Shown in pieces: positions 21,477 through 32,165 of a stretch of DNA of 64,000 nucleotides. A model generated the notes under the pieces. The model saw only the letters and a program-made list of their open reading frames with translations. It ran no database searches and was not told the DNA's origin. The translations under genes and the position numbers were made by a program. How positions within the stretch are numbered: the first letter of the stretch is position 1; each line of letters opens with the position of its first letter. This DNA comes from Amia ocellicauda (taxonomy: Eukaryota > Chordata > Actinopteri > Amiiformes > Amiidae), in contig NC_089856.1 of NCBI RefSeq assembly GCF_036373705.1, positions 2,171,501 through 2,235,500 on the forward strand, read 5' to 3'.

Positions 21477-24400
21477 CTAGAAAAAAGTATATTATTAACA
21501 TGAAGGGGGGTTGAGGGGAGAGCATCTTCATTTTCTTTATACTTTAAATCTTTTAAATCAGAGTCTCTCCTCTGTCAATAAACAAAGACACCACCTCCTA
21601 CGAGTATTAGAGCAGATATAATTCCAAATATAATCCACCTTGTGATTCCGGGACCTAAGTAAAAGGGAATATAAACCCGAGTGTTACTCATCATCAGTAT
21701 CAGGTATTTATGTAGCCGACGTCTCCGCTCTCCCGTTTGATATTATCAAATCAACTTCATGTGCTCTGCCCTGTGCGGGCCCTCAGGTGCTATTTAGAAC
21801 ACATTAAGGACATTGGGAACCCGGATTAACTGTTTGTGTTTTATGGAGTGTGGACACAGGGCCAGGTGCTTTCAAAGCAGCGCCTCTCGCATTGGATTGT
21901 GGACACCATTACCACGGCCTACGAGTCCACCGGGACCCCGGTGCCTGAACACCTGGTGGCCCATTTTGCAAGGCGCCCCCTTGGCAGACATCTGTGTAGC
22001 TGCAGCTTGGGCTTCGCTGCTTACATTTGTCCGGTTCCACAGGTTGGATGTGACGGGACCGGTCCTTTCCATTGGGAACCCGGTGTTGGCTGCAGTCGAG
22101 CCTGGAGGCAGCATGAATATTCCTGCTGCCACGCTGTATATACTGTTATGTCCAGCTGTGGCTACTCAGTTGACTAGCCAGCTGTGTGTTATTCAGTTGT
22201 TCTGTGGCCCCACTCCTACAGGATCAGGGGTCCACTGTCATGTTAATGCACAGAGGGCACACAAGTTGCTTGATTGCCCCGTGCCATATATTGTGCAAGT
22301 TGATATACTGCCACGCTCCTAGCTGCACTAGTAGAGCAGCCAGACTTGCTATTGTAAGCAGAGGGTGTAAGAGTTGACCTCTGTAGCCCCGCTTTGTATA
22401 TGTTGATTGCAGACAGTTCTCGGACAGACTCCGGTCCTCGCTCCTGGGCAGCCCAGGTGTGGCCCCCGCCTTCTAATGGCAAGTAACCAATCAAACCCAT
22501 CATATACGTTCTGGCCCCAGAGAAGTTCAGTCCTAACAGAGTTGGTTTTCAAAACCTCGCTTCACTGATTGGGTCATTTACTTCTGCTTGAAGGCGGGAC
22601 TAAGCAGAGTGACAGTCCAGATGGCTATTGACAGGTTAGGATTATATTGAAGAAAAAGCCATGAAGAATTAATACTAAAGTTTGGAAACATTGTGAAAAT
22701 AGCGACCAGCTGCAAGATCTTCACGGGAAACCGTGAAATAGGAGTTAAATATAACGATCAAGTACAGTGTGAATGCTGTGAATGCTGTTCATGTGCGGCT
22801 TATCGGGTGACTGAACCTAGATTTTGTCCTATTTAATGCATTGATGACAGGCACTGTTTCAAGTGGCACGCACAGCTTTTCAAAACTAAAGCTGATTGAA
22901 CTCCATTTGCTCAATGATGACAGAGCAACAACTGAATGGTCTTACAACATCTATCGAGCATGACCTGGCTCAACAATTGGATTTGACGGAGACTGTACGC
23001 AGTTTTGGGAGAAAAGCCAGGCAGGTCAGCTTTAGTGGTAAGAATATACTGTTGCTTTCTTGCTGTCTGGTGAATGTTTTTTTTGTCTATGCACATTATA
23101 ATGATGTCTATATTTTGTCTATGCAGATATAGATAGAATTCAGTCTAAGTTTCACAGAGCCAAACGTGATTGCTGTGTTTAACCTCCATGGTCTATAGCT
23201 GTACTGCTTCGTTTTTGTAATGGTGTATCCATTTCTAAGGAAACGCCAGGGGAGGGGGGCTAATAGCTGTCACACAGGGCACAAAAATGGCCAAGGCCAG
23301 GGCTGCTGTATACAGTGTAGTGGGAGGTCATACAGTCAGTTTCTGAATCTCCACAGACCGACGATGCATCCTTGAGAGTGGAAATGTTTAAAAAATAGAG
23401 CAGGCCTAATAGCATATGATTATGGTATTTGAAATTAATCATTTTTATTATTTTTAGTTTCCTTGTTAGCATGTTATTTACAGTTGTGGCTTGAAAATGC
23501 ATTGAAAGTGCATTATATTGATGTTAAGCTTAATGCGCATGTTGTCACATTAAGCGTTCCAGTTCACACTGCCCTCCGGCACCTCAAGATTTACAAATTA
23601 AACACTGGCGATGCCAAACCTTCCCCCTAAAAACTCCCTGGAATCTCTCTATCATTTCCCACCCCTCTCTTCCCATCACCCCCCCCCTCACTCTTTCTCT
23701 ACTCTCTCTGGAGGCAGGGTTAAAACAGGAATGAGATTAATGTTACACACACTCGCAAACACAACTATAAGGGACGGAGGGACCTCACTTCCTTTGTCAA
23801 CACATTCCTACACATCATCAATACAGGCTGAGTTGCTGTTAATATGCACTGTGAAAGACAGTCAAATGTTAGAACACAGACTGTAAGACGCTTCACTGAT
23901 TATGAGATAACTGTGGTGGAGTCATGTAAGAAGAAAATAAACATATGGGATGAAAGAATCATTATCAAGAGTACAGGGACACTTCCTGGCTTTCCAGCCC
24001 GTGTTCAGACCCGTGTGCTCCAGTGCTGCAGACGCGCAGGAACAAACCCTTTCCTCTCCACTGACTCTCCTCACGAGGGTCACATGCAGACAGCCCGGTC
24101 CAGAGGAACAGAGTTGAACCCACACGAGGGATCAGACACCGCAGGTCACACAGCCCTCACTTCGCTTTGATCAGGACGTCCTGAGATGCGATGTGCAAAA
24201 ACTGTCAGAACTGCCTGTGCAGAAATCAAGCACCAATCTGCCCAATATGCATGGCGGTGGGACTCACACAGCATTGTGGCACGGAGGATCTCAGACTTCA
24301 TCACATGGTTTGGTTGTGGTCCTCCTGGTCCCAGTTTCAGCTCTGCCTCACACATGTAGTGGACTCCACCATTGGTGCAGCTGGGGGTGATCAGGAGGGG

Positions 24401-27400
24401 ATGAGACACATCCACAGGTGTTCTGGCAGTGAATTCAGGAAAGATTTCATTGTAGATTAAAGCTCCCTCTCTATACCAGTTCACAGAGAGATACTGGACT
24501 GGGGCAATGCTCTTGACTTCACACAACAGCCAGTACTGTCTCCCCTCCTCCATTGGACCAGTGTGTCCCACAGAGCTGATAGAGACACTGTCTGGATACT
24601 CTGTGAAAGGAACATCAAAGATTGGTGAATTGGTAGAAAAATGTTTAATCTACAAGGAAACAGATGTTAAAAATAAAATAAAAACTTCACACCTGCCATC
24701 TCCTTCATTCACTGGTGCTTCCAAATTCTCTGCTAAAGCCCCATGTCAAAAGGAAATATAAGGATACTTACTGTAGAGACTGATGTTGAGCTTTTTCCCG
24801 CACTGCTTTGGATCCGTATCAAAGTTTGAGAAGCATGTGGGCTCTACAGTCCAGTCAGTCAGATTGCTGACGCCCCAGAGGAGAGACTGGGGACCAGTCT
24901 TAATGCCTGTGGATCCAACCGATGCCTCCCAGCCCATTCCTCTGGTTGTCCGTGTTGCAGTGCAGTTGGCCGATACTGGATCTCCATATTTCACCACCAC
25001 TGTGGGAGGGTCAATCACAATGGGACAGACTGCAGCAGCAGCTGGAAAACAACGACGCCATCATCACTGAGGAACTAAACTGCAAGGGTTGCCCAAACAT
25101 GTTCTGACCCTAGAAGATTTCCATGTTGCTCAAAGCCTGTGGTCTTACCATGGGTCTAAATGTGAGGGGGCCAGAATGTCTGAGTTTTGAGGGGTGCTGG
25201 GGGGTTGTTTGGGGAAATGATGACTGTTTATCCCTTCTGCTCAAGCAGTGCTACAATTCAATCATATATGAATGATGATGTGTACGGTGAAAGTGTTCGC
25301 CAATTTTAAGCCTTTTCGAACAACTATTGGTTGTTAATAAATTACTGATGTCTGTAAAGACTTCAACGGACACCGCAGGTCAGACAGCCCTCACTTCGCT
25401 TTGCTCAGGACATCCCGAGATACAATGTGAAAAAACTGTAAGAACTGCCTGCCTGGTGGTGGGACTCACACAGCACTGTGGCACGGAGGGGCTCAGATTT
25501 CATAACAGGGTTTGGCCCTCCTTGTCCCAGTTTCAGCTCTGCCTCACAACTGTACTGTGCTCCATCATTGGTGCAGCTTGGGGTGATCAGGAGGGTACGA
25601 GGTACATCCACAGGTGTTCTGGTGGTGAAGTTAGCAAAGGTGTCATTGTGGATTAAAGTCCCCCCTCTATACCAGTTCACAGAGAGATACTGGACTGGGG
25701 CGATGCTCTTGACCTCACACAGCAGCCAGTATGGTCTCCCCTCCTCCATTGGACCAGTGTTTCTGACAGACCTGATGGAGACACTATCTGGATACTCTGT
25801 GGAGGGAACATTAAAGAAATGTAAGAAAAATTAAAATCTACAAGTAAACAATCAAAAATAAAATGAAAATAAAATATAAACTCCACACCTGCCATCTCCT
25901 TCATTCACTGGTGGTTCCAAATTCTCCACTATAGCACCATGTCAAATGGAAACATAAGGATACTTACTGTAGAGAAGGATGCTGGGCTTTTTCTCACACT
26001 GCTTGGGCTCCGTATCAAAGTTTGAGAAGCACTTGGGCTCTGCTGTCCAGTCAGTTAGACTGCTGACGCTCCAGAGGGCAGACTGGACACCTATTTGCAT
26101 GTCTATGGATCCAACCGATGCCTCCCAGCCCATTCCTCTGGTTGTGCGTGTTGCAGTGCAGTGAACTGTTACTGGATCTCCATATCTCACCACCACTGTG
26201 GGAGGGTCAATCACAATGGGACAGTCTGCAGCAGCAGCTGGAAAACAACAACGCCATCATCACTGAGGAACTAAATTGCAAGGGTTGCCCAAACATGTTC
26301 TGATCCTAGAAGATTTCATGTCTGTCTAAATCAGTGCTGTCCCCATGGGTCTACATGTGAGGGGCCAGAATATCTGAGTTTCGAGGGGTGCTGGTGCATT
26401 GAGGCATCAACTGGGGAGTTGGGGGGTTGTTTGGTGAAATGATGACTTGGGGGGAGGGTGTTGATTTACTTGGTTTACATTAAAATAACAAATGGGACCC
26501 TTAATCTTTGCATTATTTTAAACAGGATGGCTACAACATGGTGTCTTAGAGCCTTCTCACTCAAGTGAGCCTCAACACCATGTGTTCAACACATCAGCAG
26601 AACGAGATGCCACATATTTTAAAGATTTGTGTATTAGTGCAAGAGGGAGTTCAGTCTTTTTTCCAGATAAGGAATTCTGCCCAGTAAAGCCTGTGGAAGC
26701 AACTGAGCAGCACAGAACATCAGCAGTGCTGTGGAGTGGTGATTAGGGCTCTGCACTCATAACTGGAAGGTTGTGGGTTCAAATCCTGGGTGGGCAGTGC
26801 TGTTGTACCCTGAGCAAGGTGCTTTACTTAGATTGCTCCAGTAAAATGCACAGCTGTATAAATGGGTACAAATGTAAATTGCCCTGGATAAGAGTGTCAG
26901 CTAAATGACAAAAATAATAATCAGACACTCATATACACACATAATCATGGGGTCACATATGTTTTAAATCATATATATTATCTCCCTGCCCAGGCCATCC
27001 AACTGGGCCAGCCCACTCAATAGATATTGTTGTGCCCATTTCTGGAATATTACATTTGTACATTTTATGGGCTCTATTAATCAATGTGTTTTTTTAAGAA
27101 ATCTTTTGTGACAATTCCTTTGTTTACACCTTGGGCTCTACTCATCAAAGTGTTGGTTTCAAAAATGTGCATATAATTGCCTAGGCAAGTAGGAAAAGGG
27201 AAGCGATTCTTCAAACATTTTTGGTGCAAGGAAGGACCGTGTTTATGTTAACACCACGTTGCAGCTGTTCTTAACACGGAAGAAACATGGATGGTGCTGC
27301 GGCGTTGGCAGAAAATAGGGGTGCAAATCCATTGTCAATGGTAGCCCTCGCAGCATATGACCTTATAGAACACAAGGGTGCTATACAACAGCATAATCAG

Positions 27401-29185
27401 GGTCAGCAAAGGCAAATCCATCCAAGAGTCTTTAAGTTAAGAATGTCTTTCCTTAACATGACCAGTGATGAGGTTAAAATAGATTCAGGCTGGATAGAGC
27501 GGCGATATTTGACCTGTGTGAGGAGCTGAAGGGAGATCTGCAAAGCCAGACAACTAGATATCATGCCAAACTAGTGCACATTAAAGTCCAAATGGCACTG
27601 GGAATTAATGCTACTGGATCATGCCAGAGACCGGGAGGGGATCAGCATGGTGAGCCAGGTAACAATGCCATGTGTGCACCATCAAGTGAAAGGAGCTGTG
27701 AGACGGTGCAGGCAATTACATTTCTGTCCCGAGAAAGTTTTGGTAATATGTTTTCTGGATGTCACGTCGTGTTCTTCTTGAACATGCCCCATGGCATTTA
27801 TTTTGTTGGCTATGTTGTCCCATATGTTATTTCTATATGACATATGTTTCTTGTGTGTGCTGAATTGGTCTGTTTAATATTTTAGGACCTCATTTATCAA
27901 TAGGTCTATGGTTTCATAATTGAATTGACGTTTGCTTTTCCCTTCCTGTGAGATAGAAGTTCCTTTCCTGGAGGACTTTTTCCAACCGTGCAGAAGCTGC
28001 CGTACTTTGCCCTCCTGACTGCTGTGCAGCTGTGGTGGGCTAGAAAGATAATGGCAACAGTGAGTTTTATATGAGAAAACAAATGTTAATTGCTCCAAAG
28101 TTTTATTATTTGTTTTTTTCCTGCAATATCGCAATGATTTAACAGGAAACGGGTTGTTATAATATCGACCCCAACTCAAATTAAACATTTCCACAGTATT
28201 CAAAGACACGAATTTAGTAATATAGGAAATCTGTAATATTTGTGGCTCAGTGACCATCAGCATCATAATTTAAATTTTCCAGTATCGTTTTCACTGGAAT
28301 CGGTTCATGCTTCATTACAGAGATCCATCAGATGATGGCAGTTCAGAGGAGAGCAACCAGACTTATTCCAGGTCTGAAGGGAATGTCCTACTGAGAGACT
28401 GAGGACCTGAACCTTTTCACCCTGGAACAGAGGAGACTACGTGGGGACTTGATCCAAGTCTTCAAAATCATGAAGGGCATCGACCACATCAAACCAGAGG
28501 AGCTTTTCCAGATCAGCAGGGACACACCCACCGGGGACACAAATGGAAATTGGGCTTCAAGGCATTCGAGACAGAAAACAGGAGACACTTCTTCACACAG
28601 AGAGGCGTCACAATCTGAACAAACTCCCCAGCGATGTGTCTGAAGAGACAATTTGGGAACATTCAAAAACAGACTGGATAGGATCCTTGATCACTTAGTT
28701 ATCAATGGACACCAAACAAGCATGATTTCAGGAAAAGGTTAAAACAAGGAATTGTCTTAAAAGATTTCCTAACTGACACATTGATGAATATAGCCCAAGA
28801 AAGGGACCAAAGTGTGCGCTGTTTTACATTTGATGCTTCATCGTTTCTTCACTGCACTTTTCTATAAGTATCCCACAGTCTCCACACTGGTAGTGCGGTT
28901 ACACACCCTATTGAATAGGCTAACTTGAGGCCAGTCCAGCTCAAACACCAGACACAGTAGACTTTTGCAAAGAAATACAGCTCAAGAGCCTGTAATCATA
29001 CATTCATGTGTGGACATAACATGGTATAGTAAATGTGTAGCTGTAGAGATCTACACGAAGAAAAGCGATTAAACACAGAGTTTGTATCCACAAATAGATG
29101 TCTATACGTGAATAGAGGTTCCCTTACCCGTGCAGAGCAGACACAGAGCCATGAAAGCGCATTGTTGCAGCGCAGCCCAGTCCAT
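21384..29185 (-). CDS. ICAM-like gene B, whole locus (two D1-D2 pairs; exons listed separately)
   Basis: Proposed minus-strand order: signal peptide 29185-29128, D1 26237-25968, D2 25796-25470, second D1 25041-24772, second D2 24600-24268, then membrane exon 21654-21575 or 21476-21384. All junctions are phase 1. With the first membrane exon the sum is 1,338 bp, about 445 residues, ending at a stop straight after the membrane segment. Only one signal exon lies upstream of both pairs, so a four-Ig product from an intragenic duplication is the simplest reading. Two genes with one lost promoter, or continuation of gene C, are alternatives. No D3 exon was found. Role is inferred from the family: cell-surface adhesion, probably integrin-binding. 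Confidence 0.55.
21575..21654 (-). CDS. Gene B first membrane-anchor exon, tail lost to a stop
   Basis: The exon follows a 'tttacttag' acceptor in phase 1. It encodes PGITRWIIFGIISALILVGG then GVFVY and TGA. The homologous position in gene D is CGA (Arg, the first residue of the RKRRDLRN tail), so the stop looks like a CpG C-to-T transition that removes the cytoplasmic tail. The membrane segment itself is intact. Confidence 0.6.
21873..22060 (+). mobile_element. DIRS-type retrotransposon tyrosine-recombinase fragment
   Basis: Two overlapping frames read like the C-terminal end of the DIRS tyrosine recombinase: KQRLSHWIVDTITTAYES and PEHLVAH in one frame, then ADICVAAAWASLLTFVRFHRL in the other. 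A frameshift joins them. In the family this is the region around the recombinase catalytic box, ending at the RFYRLDV-type motif. It is a short dead fragment. Confidence 0.55.
22838..23030 (+). mobile_element. hAT transposase C-terminal (dimerisation) remnant
   Basis: A frame starting near 22843 reads MTGTVSSGTHSFSKLKLIE, and after a frameshift MTEQQLNGLTTSIEHDLAQQ and LDLTETVRSF continue. This order (S-x-x-R/H-S-F-S-K-L-K-L-I then L-N-G-L-x-x-x-S-I-E-H-D) is the hAT/ZMYM1-like C-terminal dimerisation region. Only that end is present. Confidence 0.55.
24268..24600 (-). CDS. Gene B second-pair D2 Ig exon
   Basis: 333 bp, phase 1-1, with an acceptor reading tttcacag and a GTGAGT donor. Core motifs are LLCEVKS, SVNWYREG and GGVHYMCEAEL, with the usual TPSCTN before the F strand. 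The canonical DDG is NGG here. The peptide ends SEILRATML. Past the donor the frame stays open into the conserved intron segment. Confidence 0.8.
24772..25041 (-). CDS. Gene B second-pair D1 (ICAM N-terminal) exon
   Basis: 270 bp, phase 1-1. The peptide has SANCTATRTTRGMGWEASVG, NLTDWTVEPTCFSN and PKQCGKKLNISLYS. Sequons are NCT, NLT and NIS. The GWEA glutamate is kept. Very close to the gene D D1 apart from the C-D loop (STGIKTGPQ). Confidence 0.82.
25470..25796 (-). CDS. Gene B first-pair D2 Ig exon
   Basis: 327 bp, phase 1-1, two codons shorter than the sister D2 exons. Core motifs are [28 protein letters not shown]-type (NDGAQYSCEAEL) and [15 protein letters not shown]; the shortening is in the GQGG-PNP loop. 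Donor is GTGAGT. Confidence 0.82.
25968..26237 (-). CDS. Gene B first-pair D1 (ICAM N-terminal) exon
   Basis: 270 bp, phase 1-1, the first Ig exon after the signal exon. It reads [35 protein letters not shown] and TEPKQCEKKPSILLYS. VTVHCT replaces the SANCT of most copies, which removes a sequon; gene C has the same VTVHC form, so the two share ancestry or conversion. Confidence 0.82.
26726..26921 (+). repeat. tRNA-derived SINE
   Basis: The head has an A-box-like gagtggtgattagggctctg and a B box GGTTCAAATCC at 26776-26786, so an RNA polymerase III type promoter of tRNA origin. The tail has attgccctggataagagtgtc and tctaaatgac-like sequence, then a short AAT run, as in fish V-SINE type elements mobilised by L2-clade LINEs. 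Confidence 0.8.
27132..27905 (+). mobile_element. PIF/Harbinger transposon remnant with HARBI1-like nuclease fragment
   Basis: The left edge reads GGGCTCTACTCATCAAAGTG, the terminal motif also seen at 27067, 37903 and 58650. Inside, MDGAAALAENRGANPLSMVA is followed, after a frameshift near 27510, by [20 protein letters not shown] and QMALGINATGSCQRPGGDQHG, which follows the N-terminal half of HARBI1-type DDE nucleases (leucine-rich helix, then ALxxxATGxxQR-GD). Inactive. A related minus-oriented copy is at 35621-36030. Confidence 0.6.
28318..28735 (+). mobile_element. CR1-like LINE 3' end
   Basis: The sequence matches the C-terminal part of the reverse-transcriptase ORF seen in the other copies ([14 protein letters not shown]-type, followed by [20 protein letters not shown]-like and DHIKPEELFQ...), with a frame broken by a stop. 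It ends near the gcatgatttcagg 3' region. 5' truncated. Confidence 0.65.
29128..29185 (-). CDS. Gene B first exon: start codon and signal peptide
   Basis: 58 bp, phase 1 donor (GTAAGG). It encodes [19 protein letters not shown] with hydrophobic core AFMALCLL. Nearly identical to the gene C first exon and similar to A and E. About 2.9 kb upstream of the first D1. Confidence 0.75.
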
Positions 29186-29295
29186 GATGTCTACTTCACC
29201 TGTGAGAAGTGTCTTCTAGGGCTGTGAGGATCACCTTTGTGGAGTGTCTGGTGTGACTGAACGGCTCTCTTAACCACACAGATACATGCACTGGT

Positions 29296-29308
29296 GATAA
29301 ACCACTCC
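29296..29308 (-). promoter_or_regulatory. Conserved GGAGTGGTTTATC promoter motif of gene B
   Basis: In minus sense GGAGTGGTTTATC lies about 111 bp upstream of the ATG. The TATAA extension seen in genes A and C is changed to CACCA, so its TATA function is probably weaker. Confidence 0.4.
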
Positions 29309-30830
29309 CCACTGCCCTCCCCAGCTTCACAACTGTGGGGTGCAGCAGAGCTGCTCTCTAGTTGGACAGACGGGAATAGCATTGTGTCTGATCGACATCT
29401 TTGTACATAAATGACTTCCTGAGAGACACAGGCGTGTATTTCCATGACAGTATGAGTAGCAGAGGAGGTATATAGGGAACTACACACACTAGACTTGCAT
29501 AGACAACAGAATCGCACACACAAAACAGAGCAACATGCAAAGTGGATTTTATACCGATATTATATATTTTTTTATTGAACACGAAATGTATGTGTTGTTA
29601 GATAGATAGAGAGATAGGTAGATTGATATATAGATACATACATAGAGAGTTGGATTGTTTGATAGTTTCTGAAGTGCTTCATCAAGATTTAGACCAGATA
29701 TGGAGCATCATGCTTCAGGTAGGCAAAAGACCCATCAAGCCGAACATCGGCGAGCCGATCCGTATGAAACCACAAAGGGAGAGTGTGCAGCTGCTGTGAC
29801 CAGGATGAGGACTTCGTGCAAGTTAGCACAGCGCTCAGTGTTTCAGGGCCAAGCACCCCAGTCAGAGGAGAGTGCAGCACCTCAGACACAGCACCTGGAG
29901 GAAACAGCCACCTGCGGACAAGATCCCCGTTTTCTCTCACAGTGAAAGACAGTCAAGACCACCAGACAGACTCGCTCTGTAACTGATCTACCAGCAAAGC
30001 AACACGCTTGGACTGTTTAGGACTTTACAGTTGAGTTCTTCATGTTCTTTACCTGTTTTACTTATTTATTTTATTATACTGAGCAGGGCATGTTCAAATA
30101 ATAATGATGAAATAAAGGAATAGAAGAGATAAGTGTTTAATACTATTACTAATAATAACCAGAGCAAGTGTGATGCAATTGATTGGTCAAACCACTTTTG
30201 CTTTGGTATCCCTTATAGAGCAATTAAGGACAGTGGACAAATATGAAAATGGAGATGTGGTGTAGTGTAGACGACACCACCTTGTGCCTCGCTGTTGAAC
30301 CACATCGCATTGTTTGACCTTTGCTCCAGTTGTTGTTTCTTGTTCCAAACATTGTTCTTTAGACTGGAGTGTCGCTTCAATATTTCTCTACATCAGACAG
30401 GTCCACTATTTACACACCTGGGAGATCAAGCAGCAATCAGGAGGCCAGGAGTACAATCAATCTTTATTCATAAAATGCACAGTTCTATGAAATACAACGA
30501 ACACAACAGTTACTTAAACTCCCCCTTAAACATTCACAAATACAATAAGATATATGTGCTCAACTGGGGCTGTAATATATAACACAATACAAAAGCCCAG
30601 GGTTCATCTTAAACTGGGGACCTATAGCCACACAGCAGAGAATATGCTGCATGTTTCAAACTTACTGTCTATATGTTTCCAGTGTCTTATCCCACTTCCC
30701 TGTGTTAAGGAATGTCCACAGTGTTTACAGGTGTGATGCTTATTGTTACTATTGATGTGTGTGTGTAATTGCTTTGGCAATACTGCAAATGTCTGGCATG
30801 CCATTAATGCACCAGTTGAATGTAACTGGA

Positions 30831-30832
<2 letters not shown>

Positions 30833-30877
<45 letters not shown>
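30833..30877. repeat. (GA)n microsatellite
   Basis: An uninterrupted GA dinucleotide run; the homologous site in copy 1 (about 16190) has only a few units. Confidence 0.95.
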
Positions 30878-30878
<1 letters not shown>

Positions 30879-32034
30879 AAAGACGTATTTCAGTGTAATG
30901 TTGCCAAGTCCATTTTTACAAGTCTCCATGTTGGACCTTGGAGAATTCAATGTAGTGATGCCAGATTTGATCAGTAGAGGGAGACAAGATTCTCTTGGTG
31001 TTCAACAATGTGACCTATGGGCTCAAATTACCACCATAATTCAAAATAAAATATATCGTAAACAAGAAAAATAAACTTGAAAGGGTAACAATATTTAAGA
31101 GGAAAAGTGAAATAATGGATGTTGAGATCAACAATAAAACAATCGAAAGCAAAATGTATAGAATTGTAAACAAAAATAATGATATGAAGCCCGTAGTACC
31201 CCCCCACACACACCATTACCATGTTTATTGTCAACATAAAATGCCACACCAATGACAAATGCACCTCCGCTTTCTGGATTACAAAAATGAAAGACCAGGA
31301 GGCAGGTATATATGTTTATGATTTCCTTTAGTTTCCTTTTGTTTAGAAACAATGGTTTGCATGACAACAGGGCAAGATCTAGCACCTGAATTGAATGTAG
31401 CTTCTAACATTTCAAAATATCAGGAGTCCTGAAAGTTGAATTGCAAGAGGTATTACACTTGAAAGATCTAACTATCATTGCGGTGCCTCCGCCTGGGGAA
31501 TACTGTCCACAGATAGCCTTGCATAGACATGAGCAATTCCAGGAACACATTTTCAGCAGGACAAACAATACAAAAACATGACATTTCACTGCTAATTACA
31601 AATGATTTACCTTGTTGAGCTGAGCAACAAAAATACCAGGGAATTGTTTAGAAAAGGACAAAAAAAATGTTTAATAAGCTTACAGCATATGTGATAAAGT
31701 TGATCTGCAAACAACTTGCCAGACTGTAGCTCTGGAGGACCGATGTTGTGCGACCGTCTACTGGAACAGGCTTTTCCTGATGTTTTCTTTGTAAAGCTTC
31801 AAAAAGAATACAAAAGATAAAAAGATGAGGAGACATTATGTTACCTTTTCTAATCTGTGAATGTGAATCTCTTAGATGCTTTTCTATTGGCGTTTTAAAC
31901 AGGCCACCTGTATATGAGTCCCCAGGAAGCTGTGCATGAAAAGTGAAATTGATTTTGATCCTCTGACTGGCACATTTAACTGCAGTGGAAGTCACTGGCT
32001 GATCCAGAGCCCTGACCACCACTACACACTCCAC

Positions 32035-32094
<60 letters not shown>
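32035..32094. repeat. (AAT)n microsatellite
   Basis: About 20 AAT units; copies 1 and 3 have shorter runs at the same place (17310-17341 and 41812-41844). Confidence 0.95.
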
Positions 32095-32165
32095 TTTAAA
32101 AAGCCCTAAGAGACTCACTTAACTAAAAGAAAGCAACAGATGGGTTTCATGATGGGTCTAATGAC

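Larger units (their letters stand above)
21655..24267. other. Gene B intron between second D2 and membrane exon, with transposon remnants
   Basis: Contains the DIRS remnant (21873-22060) and the hAT remnant (22838-23030). A pyrimidine-rich block at 23600-23720 is homologous to 1320-1440 and to 51000-51140 (inverted). 24000-24267 is the intron flank shared with genes C and D just after D2. No third Ig exon was found where gene D has one. Confidence 0.55.
26238..29127. other. Gene B intron 1 with SINE, Harbinger and CR1 pieces
   Basis: 26270-26960 is the inverted homologue of 46800-47760 in gene D intron 1. It is followed by a SINE (26726-26921), a Harbinger remnant (27132-27905) and a CR1-like 3' end (28318-28735). 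No host exon was found. Confidence 0.6.
29745..32165 (+). repeat. Duplicated intergenic block, copy 2
   Basis: Same sub-blocks and order as copy 1 (15221-17490), but the Gypsy integrase core is missing. Contains (GA)n at 30833-30877 and an expanded (AAT)n at 32035-32094. 31040-31180 carries a fold-back-repeat arm (gttgagatcaacaataaaac) that copies 1 and 3 lack at this position. No coding function supported. Confidence 0.6.

Noticed and set aside
21813-22322. 169-codon frame considered as a host gene
   Set aside because: It reads as a frameshifted DIRS tyrosine-recombinase fragment.
26776-26786. tRNA gene suggested by a B box
   Set aside because: The sequence is a SINE head; it cannot fold as a full tRNA and is joined to a SINE tail.
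31648-32118. 156-codon frame with a poly-Ile stretch
   Set aside because: The Ile run is the (AAT)n microsatellite; the rest is the duplicated block.
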